This document shows, piece by piece, positions 25,728 to 37,600 of a stretch of DNA of 64,000 nt. A program made the position numbers and the translations under genes. Position 1 is the first letter of the stretch. Each line of letters opens with the position of its first letter. The notes under the pieces were generated by a model. The model was given only the letters and a program-made list of their open reading frames with translations. It had not been told where the DNA came from and did not search any database. Source of the stretch: Phoenix dactylifera (Eukaryota; Streptophyta; Magnoliopsida; Arecales; Arecaceae); assembly GCF_009389715.1 (NCBI RefSeq), contig NW_024067666.1, forward strand, positions 4,009,001 to 4,073,000. Reading direction: 5' to 3'.

Positions 25728-27271
25728 GGCCCTGTTTGGGGGAGCTTTTGGAGGGCTAGAAAGCACTTTCTGGCCCTCCAAAAGTACTTTTAGATGAAAA
25801 ACTGTGTTTGGTAAATTTTTCAAAAAGCTGTTTCAGCTTTTGCGGGAAGCTGAAAACAGCTTTTGGGAGAAAGCTCCAATTTGGAGCTTTTGGGAGGAAG
25901 CTGTTTCAGCTTTTTCGGAAAGCTGTATTTTTGATAAAAATGCCCATATTAAAATAACATAATTACATAGTTTGTCCCTTTATAAACCTAAAAATCTGCT
26001 GGAGCCAAGAACCCTAGCCGTGAGACTCCCTTCCGTAAGAAAAGGTATTTTTCTTTTCAATTTTTGTATGCATCTCTTGAACCACATTTTAGAAGAAAAA
26101 AATTTTAATCATTTTCCATACCTTCCAAAATCAATCTATTGTTTTTTTTTTTATCATCAACCTCGCGGCCCACGCTAAGGTCTCCTCGAGCGTGGACCAC
26201 GAAGAAGAGCCCCTGGACCGCGGAAAATTATTTTATGGAAAATTATTATGGGAAATTATTTTATACTAATAATTATAATATTTTATATCTTTATTTTTGT
26301 ATTATACTATAAATATAATATCAGATTATATTATATCATAATACATTAATATGTTATGTTAAATAATTTAATATTATGTTATATTATGGAAAATTAATTT
26401 ATACTAATAATTATAATATTTTATACCTTTATTTTTGTATTATACTATAAATATAATATCATATTATATTATATCATAATACATTAATATGTTATGTTAA
26501 ATAATTTAATATTATGTTATATTATGAAAAATTAATTTATACTACTAATTATAATATTCTATACCTTTATTATTGTATTATACTATAAATATTATATTAT
26601 ATTACATTACATGATAATACATTAATATGTTATTTTAAATAATTTAATATTATGTTATATTATGAAAAATTAATTTATAATAATAATTATAATATTTTAT
26701 ACCTTTATTATTGTATTATACTATAAATATTGTATTATATTACATTACATTATAATACATTAATATGTTATTTTAAATAATTTAATATTATGTTATATTA
26801 TGAGAAATTAATTTATACTAATAATTATAATATTTTATACTTTTATTATTGTATTATACTATAAATATAATATATATTACATTATATCATAATACATTAA
26901 TATGTTATGTTAAATAATTTAATATTATGTTATATTACCAAATATTAATTTACTCTAATAATTATATTACTATTATGCTATATTAACATAATATTATTTT
27001 ATATTACAATAATATTATACTATATCGTATATTTATGTATTAATTTATGTTATGTTTTATTATGTTCTGTTGTATAATACTATGCAATGTCCTTTATGCT
27101 AATTTTGTTATACAAAAGTATTTTCTCAGTTTGTTTACCAAACACAAAATAAAGTACCACAGCACTTTACGAATATAGTTACCAAACAGCAAATAGCTTT
27201 TTATAACAGCTCTACTTCAGACAGCTCTACTTCTAACAGCTCTACTGCCAACAGCTCCCCCAAACAGGGCC
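25728..27271. mobile_element. Non-autonomous PIF/Harbinger-type (Tourist-like) element, 1,544 bp
   Basis: Terminal inverted repeats of about 19 bp, GGCCCTGTTTGGGGGAGCT, lie at both ends, and the target duplication is TTA (25725-25727 and 27272-27274). Both features are diagnostic of PIF/Harbinger. Subterminal regions on both sides share GTGTTTGGTAA. There is no transposase; the core from about 26230 is an AT-rich tandem array. It inserted in, or at the edge of, the TRIM at 25462. Confidence 0.8.
26230..26990. repeat. AT-rich tandem array, period about 140 bp, five to six copies
   Basis: Each copy contains ATACTAATAATTATAATATT, TTGTATTATACTATAAATAT, ACATTAATATGTTAT and AATAATTTAATATTATG in the same order. 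Copies start near 26244, 26394, 26531, 26671, 26807 and (partial) 26944. The array makes up about half of the surrounding transposon. Confidence 0.85.
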
Positions 27272-27399
27272 TTAGTAGTGCATGATAACTATCGATAGCC
27301 AGATCGGCCATGATACAGCTTTATAACGACTCTTGCATCTTGACAGCCAAATGACTTTACAGTAAAAAATTCTTTTGCCCCGAAATAACTTTTGAAGTG

Positions 27400-28160
27400 C
27401 AGTTATTTTTTTTTTGTTCATGGAGAAGAGTCGATTTACTTGTGGTCTTTTATTAGTTGTGTATTTTTATCCTTTTTTGTGTGTAGACAATGGAGTTTGC
27501 TTGAGTTTGAAGGGTCCAAATAAAAATATAATTCATACATTTTTTTTTGATACAGACAAAAAAATATTTTTTAAACTTTTCAAAAGAAATAAAACAATAT
27601 ATTTTTTGGTCACATGGTTGTATTTTTTAAAGTTTTGTTTTATTCCTTTTTTGTGTGGATTTGCTTAATTTCACGGTCGTCCTTTTTTCTTTTTAATTTC
27701 TTTTTATTCTTTCTTTGAGTATAGAGAAATAGATTTACTTAAGTTTCCAAAAAAAAATAAGAAACCAAAATTTTTTAGACTTCCTTTGTGCAAGAATTTT
27801 TTTACTCATGGTATTATTTTTTTAAGAATCCAACAAAAAAAAAGTTGTTTGTGCGTGAATTTTTTGTGCTTGTGGTTGTCTTTTCTGGTGCATAGAAAAT
27901 AATTTATTTGTGGTATTATTTTCTTTTCTTAGAGTCCAAGAAAAGAAAATTGTACAGGTGTTGGTGTTTATTTTTTTAATTCATTAAGAAGAGTTGATTT
28001 TCTTAATAACAGTCGCTTTGCTTAAATTTGAAGAGTCCAAATAAAACTGCACTCATTCAAAATTTTCCATTTTTTGAATTTCCATAAAAAATAATTTTTT
28101 ATGCTCACAATTGCGTTTTTAAAGTTTCTTTTTATTTTTTTTGTGTGTAGAGAAATGGAC
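27400..28160. repeat. Decayed T-rich repeat array upstream of the pyruvate kinase gene
   Basis: Variants of a phrase recur at about 27417, 27484, 27712, 27980 and 28141: TTTTTTGTGTGTAGA, then GAGAAATGGA or AGAAGAGTTGATTTAC, then TTGAAGRGTCCAAATAAAA. They are separated by poly-T or poly-A. Spacing is irregular, so this is an old array or several copies of one short repeat. No gene is visible. Confidence 0.45.
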
Positions 28161-28379
28161 GATGTCGTTCGGACTTTACCTTTTTACATTTGGATCCCTG
28201 TCAATATCCAAACTACAGATTTCTCCGACATGTAATGCTGGTGATCATTTGCGCACCTCTTAAAGCAATATCCACCTATTTTTGCCGACTCAGCAAGAGA
28301 AGTCGGTGCAGCGCGTGCCGACATTATTTCATTGTTTTCGTCTAAACCCTTCTCAAAGATTAAAATTATATAATGGAAT

Positions 28380-28621
28380 ATCCTCGGTCGCATAAGATTT
28401 CCTCATCCGTCTCTCTCACCGGCGAAGCCTTCGAAGTTCGGCTCCGAAACCCCGCAACTCGTACCCCATCGTAAGCTCCGTCACATACTCTCTCTCTCTC
28501 TCGCTCCCTGAACCCCTACAAATACTACTCTCCGTCTTCCGTCCAGCTCCAGCCCTTCTGTTTCTCCGCCGCCGACCGCCAGCGAGCACCGTCCTCTTGG
28601 GTTTCGCCCAAGAGCCAAGAT
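28380..28621 (+). promoter_or_regulatory. 5' flank/leader of the plastidial pyruvate kinase gene
   Basis: A CT-rich tract (ACTCTCTCTCTCTCTCGCTC, near 28487) followed by CTACAAATACTACTC resembles the pyrimidine patch found near transcription starts of plant genes. There is no clear TATA box closer than TATAATGGAAT at about 28369. No ATG intervenes between the CT tract and the start codon at 28622. Confidence 0.35.
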
Positions 28622-31600
28622 ATGGCCCGATCCCTCCACGTCTTCGCTCCTCCCTCCCCGTCCCCATCGCCTCGCCTCCTCCGCCCCCGCCTCCCCTCCC
28701 TCCCCCACCACCGCCGCCTCCTCCACCGCGAGATCTTCCGCGCCTCCACCTCCCCGCCCCCGGCGCCGGATCTTGGCCCGGCGGTCCTCGCCTCCGACAA
28801 CGGCATCAGCGCCTCCTCCTTGGCCGCCACTGCTGCGGCGGCGATCGACGTGGACGCGGTGACGGAGGCGGAGATGAAGGAGAACGGCTTCCGGAGCACG
28901 CGGCGGACGAAGCTGGTGTGCACGATCGGGCCGGCGACATGTGGGGCGGAGCAGCTGGAGGCGCTCGCCGTCGGAGGGATGAATGTCGCCCGGCTCAACA
29001 TGTGCCACGGCACTCACGACTGGCACCGCGGCGTCATCCGCCAGGTCCGCCGGCTCAACGAGGAGAAGGGGTTCGCCGTCGCCGTGATGATGGACACCGA
29101 GGGGAGTGAGATCCATATGGGTGATCTTGGCGGCGCCGCCTCCGCCAAGGCCGAGGTGAGGATTCTCGGTAGTTCTTTTTAACGCATAAACTTGGTTGCT
29201 TTTTGGATGCCCAATTTTGGCTCCGTTGATCCATTTCTGTTCACTAGTTACTTATAATAGCTTAACTACTTTTATTTAATCTAAGTGTTATATTCTAATT
29301 AGGTGTCATGTTACTTTATAGTTTGTTTAGATGGCATGAATTAAAATGCTGATGATGTGCATCAACTTCTGTTTCATTTGTATTTTTTCCTGATAAGTAA
29401 TTGTATTCCCATATTTTATGCGCTAACTTGAAAGCTGGAGTTGGAAGTCTATTAAAGTGCCAGATACTTCAAGGATCACCGATACCATCACCTGCTTTCA
29501 CCATACCAGAGATGGCTAGTTGTATTGATATAAACTGTCCAGAAATTAAGTTTACAAATTAAAACCAAGAGAAAGTTGGGAACAATGGAAAGTTTATTAT
29601 CAATTATGATGACGTCTTTTGTTACAATTGACCATAAATTCTAGTGGCCCTGGATCATAGTTCTGGTGACAAGCTAGAGCACGGCTCAGGAAACTTTATA
29701 AATGGGGTGTTCTGTGCAATACAAGGGAGAACCTATAGAGGGCTTAGACCTTGGAAATATTGTTTTCTTTATATCGCCTTCCATTTTCAATGGATTAAGG
29801 TATATTAGTTGATTTTTCCTTACAAATGCAGTTCATTCATTCCATTATAAGAAATGACTTCATTTTTGCAAGAAAGGGTGCATCACCTTAATTTTATTTT
29901 TCAAGTTTTTATGGCCCTTTATTTTTCCTACTCTATCTATGTCACACTTCATGCTCTTGCTTTTGGAAGCTAGACTTATCAAACTAAAATTACTTGTAAC
30001 TTCTGTCCTGTGTGCATCTGTTTTAATCATGAAACATATGATTTGAATGCTGGATATATTTTTGCATGTTCATCATGCACTCTGTTAGTTGTTATTCAAT
30101 GCTATGCAGGATGGTGAGATTTGGACGTTCAGTGTTAGAGCTCTTAATTCACCTCTTCCGGACCGAACCATTCACGCGAACTATGATGGCTTCACTGAAG
30201 GTTATGGCGTGAACCATTTTTTGCTTAGAGATAGCATTAGTTACCTTTTCTATCACTGCCATATTTTTAAAATTTAAGCTGTTTGGATTTATTACAGATG
30301 TGAGGGTGGGTGATGAACTTCTTGTGGATGGAGGAATGGTTCGATTTGAGGTGATTGAGAAGATTGGCCCAGACGTGAAATGTCGCTGTACTGATCCTGG
30401 GCTGTTGTTACCACGGGCTAATTTGACCTTTTGGCGGGATGGTAGTCTAGTTAGGGAACGTAACGCCATGCTTCCCACAATTTCTTCTAAGGTGGGCACA
30501 TCTTTACGAACTGGCTGAAAATCTTTGAAAAATATTAAAACGTAAGTTAAGTGGAAGAATCTGTTAAACTATTTATCAAATATTGTGCTTGAATGTTGAA
30601 ATCGCTTAACTTTTCTAAGTACTCATTCCATGGATCTCATTTTTGTTTCCTTGTTAACATATTGATCATTACCTGTATTACGGCCTCTTGATTTAAGAAT
30701 GCTACCTCTTCATCTTAAATATAATGGATATAATTGAAATGGCCGTTGACTTGTACAAGAACATGCATGAAAGAGTTTTCTAGTGATGATTATTTGTGGA
30801 ATGTTAGGATGTTAAACAATTCATGTCTCTTATAATTGTTGTGAGTTTCTAGTACACACGATGATCTTTTTCCTTGAGAAGGATCTACCTAATAATAGAG
30901 TAGCAAGCTAGGAGGAAGAAGCAATAATAAAGAACTTTCATAGAACAATGGATAGTAGAACTAAATATTTTATTCAATTCAAGATGTCCTTTACAATGGA
31001 TAGGCAGCCGCCCCTGTAGTTGTATGTCCTTAAACCTACCGACAAATGTGTTCACATTCATTACTTGCTGAAAAGATAAAAAAGTTTTACGCTTAAGAAA
31101 AAATAATTTTCTCCATAATACGCTAGGATTTGATTTAGTGAAAATGTGGAAAGCAGTTGCAGGAATAAAGTATTATTTATAACCTACTTTTTGAGTGGAT
31201 AAAATCTTTGATTCATCTTGATGTCATGTCCTTCCAAACCTGGTATATTTTAGTATACCAAACTTAATTTAATTAGATCTCTAGGATTATTTTTAATATA
31301 TAGCGGCTTTGCGATAGGCATCATTCACATGCCATATGGCATGGGCAGCAATCTCATCATAGATCGAAACTCGCAACCATTAAGATAATGAGCTACACAA
31401 GTTCCTTCGTCTTTATGAGGCCACCAAAGTTGAGAGTTTGAAAATTCTCTGTGTAGTCAACGATTCTCTTTTCGTCCTATCTTAGATTCATATAAGATTG
31501 GTAAAAAGAGTAAAAGTGATCTACCAGAATGAAGTTGTAGTATAGATACTTTCCCATCTTTGGCCAATCAGTGATCTTCATTTTTCCAATGCTCACTCGA

Positions 31601-34600
31601 AAACACTAGATATTCTCCCATCATACATATGCATAGCTTTGTAATTTCAAGACCTCAATCTTCACCTTCTTGCTATCATGGATGTCTATAGCTTCAAAGA
31701 ACCTCTCGACGATGATGATCCACTTGAGGAAATTCTCTAGATTGAGCCTCTCGTGAAACTCAAGAAGTTTGTATTTGATGCTAAAGTCTATCACAATCTT
31801 GCAAGACGCTAATCAACTGGGGGAGGATGAACTAGTCCTTGGCTCCTTGCTTTAGAGCACAGAGGTGGAAAGGATTGATGAGATGCTTGAAAGATGCATC
31901 CGATGATATATCATCCTTCGGATCTGATTTCTAAGAGGACGATCACGGCTGACTGCACAATCATGCTCCACTTATAGTTACGCTATTTGTTCTCACAACT
32001 GTTAGATAGCCACGTCTCTTGGATTAGTCACTGGTATTGTGGAGTTGGGGTTCTTCGGTGAACCGTAGCTTCATTGTCGATGTAAAACACCACAAGGAAC
32101 CAAACTTGCTCTAATACCAAAATAGTGCACATGGTGATCTTTTCCTTGAGAAAGAAGATCTACCCAACGATGAAATAGCAAGATAGGAGGAAGAAGCAAC
32201 AATAAAGAAATTCTCATAAAATATTGGAGCATAGAACTAGAAATTTCATTTAATTCAAGATGTCCTTTATAATGGCTTGGCACTCCTATTTACAATTGTA
32301 GGTTCCCTTGAACCTACCCACAAATATATCTTCATTTGTTTCTTGCTCAAAAGGTAAAAAGTTCTACAAACAAGGAAAAAAGAATATTCTCCATAATATG
32401 ATAGTATTTGATTTGGTGAAAATATGGAAAATAGTTGCAGAAGTAAAGAATATTTCTTATAATATGTCTTTTGATGGAATAAGATCTCTGATTGATCTTG
32501 AGGTCCGGTGCTTTCAAATTTGTTTCGATTTTATTGATACAAGTCTTATTTAATTAGATCTTCAGGATTATTTCCTATTGTAGTGGCATTTGAGAACTGA
32601 CTTTGAACCAAACCTAATGTCGAACCTCTTTGCTCCTTTGGTCAACCTTTGGCATGCATGGGTTCAAGTACATGTCAGCCAAGTCCATAACACGCACATT
32701 ATTTTCTTTTCGTGTTACATATAAAGCAGGTTCTCTTCTCTACGACACTATCTTGTCAACCTTTTTGCAATAACTTCCACCAAGGTAATTCGTGGTTGTT
32801 CCTTTTCTGTGTTCTCTGGATCAGGTTCAAACCTGTCAATCTTTGTTGCTATTATCAAGCCATCTGAACTTGGTAGATATCTTTGATTCCTTCTGTCAAT
32901 TGCTTGCTATTTATGCATGTCATTGGGCCTTTTCATTTTTATCAAGTTTAACCAATGAAACAAGCTCTCTTGCAGCTTGATATCTGATCTGTTGTGCATT
33001 AAGAAAACTTGATCTTGGCTGTTCTATTTTACTTGTTATGCTCTTTGTTCACTACTTATTATATCCATTAGTTTTTTACTCTTGACGTGCATGCTATGGG
33101 ATGACATATCAATATCTTCAGGAAAATGGCCTATAAACAGTTTTAAGTTAGGTTGAGTTCTCAAGCCCAAGAAATAACTATGAAAATTTTGGCATAAACC
33201 AATATTTTTGTTTGATTTATTGAATTTTATACATTTTAAATTTATGATATGTTCAGACTAACAAATGTTATTGATAACAAAAAAGAAGATTGATGCTGGT
33301 ACAGGTCCACCCTTATGTTACCAGCATGACAAGCTGATTAATTGATTGAAGAATCTAAGAAATAAAGAGAATGGAAAAAGGAGTTAATTTTGGCGGATTA
33401 CTAAATGCTAGGAAAACTTTGCATTTTATACCTCCTGCTTTTGAATCTCCACAGGACTGGCTGGACATAGACTTTGGGATTGCTGAGGGTGTGGATTTTA
33501 TTGCAGTTTCATTTGTCAAGTCTGCAGAAGTCATTAATCATCTGAAAAGCTACATAGCTGCACGGAGTCGTGACAGGTAACTGGAAAAGGCTTTCTTTAT
33601 TTTTTTTTCCCTCTGTTTAATTATCTTGTTTATTGGAAGGGTAGTGAGAAATGCACTGTCGGGATTTACCAAGTATCAAGTTGAAATCACAAGCATTTTT
33701 AGCACAGAATTGGATGAAAAATTGCTGGTCACAGACAATTTAACTTATTAGCTTTCTGTAGTCTTTTATCTTCCCAAGCTGTTCCAAAACTTGGACAAGA
33801 AAATAGTCTTTTACTAATGCGCCATTGGATGGCGATGGGAAGCATAATGGACGTGTCCTTAATCATTTTATGCAATTGGTACATACTTCAATACTTATGC
33901 TCTCTTTTTCACTTTACTATGCTCTGGATGCCTTATTTACAATTAACTAATGAATTCAACCTGGCTTTAGTGATTGCACCAATGATAATGAAGTTGGTAA
34001 GTTCTATTCCATCTTTACTATGATGATGGATAAGGTTCTCTCTTGTTCTAATTTTTCCTCTTGCAAATTTCTGTTTGATTTTTAAATCCAAGTGTCTTCT
34101 GTTGTTTAGCTAGTATGTAATTGAGTTAAAATGCTATTCTTTTTTCTTTCACATAATGCATTGAGTTTTTTTTTCCCCTAGCATACTGCAAACTAGGGCA
34201 GCATGAAAGTAACCACAAATGTTATAAAAGAAACCAAGAAATTGGGCTGTTACCCTTCACAAATCTTTATAAGCAAAGAGCTCTCAACAAAGTACTTCCG
34301 ATACTTCAAGTCGTCGATGACTCACAAATTATCAACAATCTCTGCACATAAACTCTGCATCAGCTTTAAGAAATGGTTTCAAACTAGTGCTCATAATGAT
34401 GCTTTATTTCTATGCCATAGAAGCATGCAGAAATGTTCAGATATTATTGTTAGATGGAGTTATTTTATGTACCGTAAATGTTTCTAAATCCCTATGAAAT
34501 CACTCCTTTCTTTTTCAACCATTAGAACTTTGTGTTCAATAATGATTAATTTGAACAAACATAGTTTCCTAATCACTTTATACGTATTATCCGTATATTT

Positions 34601-37600
34601 CTGTTAGATATTTTTAATAGAGATTAGGAACAGGAAGGACTTATCTCATCAATTTATCTAGGTTTTTCTCATTCAGAGGAAATAGTTGCCACAAAATGTA
34701 ATGAAGCCGTGGTCAGGCTTCTTCATCTGTGCTTTTCCATTGCTTCAATGAAATTTCATAATCACAAACTTGCTGCATGCCTTAGCCCATGTCTGTGTTG
34801 CCTCCTTTCCCCCAGACCTTTTCTGGGCATCTACTACTTGATGTATAGATGCCTTGCCATCTTATTATGTTTTGTTGGGGCACTTGATGTTCTATTTTGG
34901 ACTGTAAACATATTATGTAATGTACGCCACCAGCATGCAATCTTTTCTGCACATGGTTTTGGGCTGGAAGATTCTTCTTTCTTTGATGTAGGAATTGCAT
35001 TTATTGTTAAGGCATAAATGATTAGCCAGATAGCCAAATTGAAACAGAACTCCTTTAACCAAAAAACTTTCATTACAATAGGATGAAACATACGAGAGGC
35101 GTCTATGGATTTGGCAATGAACCATGGATCTATGACATATAAGTGATATGACTAATCATGTGCTAAATAACTATATGCAGGATTGTCGAGATTGGGCATG
35201 TTGAATATGGTAACAGTATATGTCTAGGGGAAAAATGCAATAGGATGTTCTGCATTTTAAGGGCCTTTTTAGATTTGCCTATGGGATTGGGCTGAAAATC
35301 TTGTAGGATTCACATATTGGGCCAGTACAACTAGCAAGATCACAAGCTACAGGCTGGGTTAGGCTTGTATTCATAAAATATCCAAAAATAGCTCTAGGGT
35401 GGGTCAGCCCGAATCACATAGGGAGAAAAAAAAAAAGACCTCTTGTAGCTTGTGATCTTGCTGGTTGTATTAGCCCAATCCACAAATCCTACGGGATTTC
35501 AACCCAATCCTGTAGGAAAATCTAAACAAGCCCTAAATATTTGTGGATGGAAATGGGCATCAATGCATGGGTCTGGAGTTTGCATTGTCATCACTAACTT
35601 AATTCTTTGCAGCCACAGTTTCTGCCATTTTCTTATGCACCTGTTCATATTGTAATGTGGTTTTTCCCTTTTTCTGACCTAAGTTTGTGCATTATCTATT
35701 TCTAGCAGCATTGTCAAGCACTCTGCAACTGCATCATACTGTTGTTTTCTATGCTTGTCCACAAATCAACTTAGGGCCCAAATTTTAATTGACCCAAAAT
35801 AATGGCCAAACATGAGGTTATATAACATTGGCCTTTGTCAGAAAAAAAGATTAGGTATGCAAAAAGATAAACATGCGTACAGATTTAGATACATGCTGCA
35901 CATGTGCATTTCAGTGCATTATTCAGTTTAAGAAAAGCTAAAATCATCTGCTAACATGAACTGTCTGTATTTTTGATACCAAAAGTGCTCTTTTATTCTA
36001 GTACAAGTTGTTCAGTTTTCATGTGTATGCTTGTCTTAATAGCAAAAGTCACGATTCAATTCATCAAAAAAGATACATATCCCAAATATTTCACTTCCTA
36101 CGTGAGAAAATTGTGATGATGATCCAAAATTAATTTTTTTGGGGTAGGTTCGGATGAAATACAGGTTGTTAGGGGTGGGATATTTCTACAGATGCAGACA
36201 TTGTATTATAGGTTATAAGGGCTTTGTTCTTTCTGTATATCGTGTGATTGTAGGAATATGGGGCTTATCAGAATCTTTTCAGTAAATATATCTGTATCAT
36301 CAGCTCATTTACCCATAATTAACTCACAAGTATGTATTGCCCTTACAGTCGTTAATTAACTTGAATTTTTTACCTTTTCAAGTCATTAGCATTGATATAT
36401 GTTGTCTGATAGTTTAGCATCCTTCTTGACTTCTTATCAGATAGCTGGTAGGAACTATAATTAAGACCTTATCTTGTCCTTTTGTCCTGTGTTGGGATGA
36501 TGGTCTCCATTATTCATCATTGTTTTGGAAGGGCTGGCAAGTATAGTGCCAATTTGAAAGCAGCTTGTCTGCATCCATTTCCTGTCAGCAGCAGGGCTGG
36601 CATTTCCAGTGCAATAGGGAAACAGCCTCTCTTTACTTATGACAAACAATAATTTATTTACCAGAACCAGCCATCAATATGCTTTTTTCTGGTTGTGTTC
36701 TCTGATATTAAAACCACCATGCATGTCATAATTCTCCACCTGGGCCTTAGGTATTTCTTAAGGCGTGATTTTTGTTTTTGTATTTCAGACCAAGATTCTG
36801 TTTGATTATACCCCCTTGAAACTTGAAAGGAGATCTGCACATTTTGGAAATCTGCAAAACTTTTAAGGCTCACTAGTTTACCATCAGGTGTAACAGTAAA
36901 ACAAATTATAAAATGGAAGAAAGATGATTTTTTCACAACTCCCTCCTCATTCCTCGTTCCTATGAACTGTTTTCTTTGTACTGGCGCCGCATTCCTAACA
37001 TGAATGACGATATATGTTCGACAGTGATATTGCGGTAATTGCAAAGATTGAGAGTATTGACTCTTTGAAAAATTTGGAAGAGATCATCCGTGCATCAGAT
37101 GGAGCGATGGTGGCCAGAGGAGACTTAGGTGCTCAAATTCCACTGGAACAAGTCCCATCGGCACAACAGAAAATTGTTAAACTGTGCAGGCAGCTCAACA
37201 AACCTGTCATTGTAGCTTCTCAGCTTCTCGAGTCTATGATTGAGTATCCTACACCAACTAGAGCTGAAGTCGCTGATGTATCTGAAGCAGTCCGGCAGCG
37301 GGCTGATGCTCTGATGCTTTCTGGCGAGTCAGCCATGGGTCAATATCCAGATAAGGCACTGACCGTCCTTAGAAGTGTAAGCCTAAGGATTGAAAGGTGG
37401 TGGAGAGAAGAGAAGCGTTTTGAAGCAATGGAGCTCCCAGATGTTGCATCTTCTTTCTCTGACAAAATCTCAGAAGAGATCTGCAATTCAGCTGCCAAAA
37501 TGGGTAAGCAATCTCATCATGTTGACTCCTGACTCTGTGAATTGTGTTGATTATTCAATGAGCATTCTGAAGTTTTGTCACTTTCACAAGTCAACCATTG

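Noticed and set aside
28481-29116. A 211-codon frame antisense to PKP1 exon 1
   Set aside because: Shadow of the GC-rich first exon.
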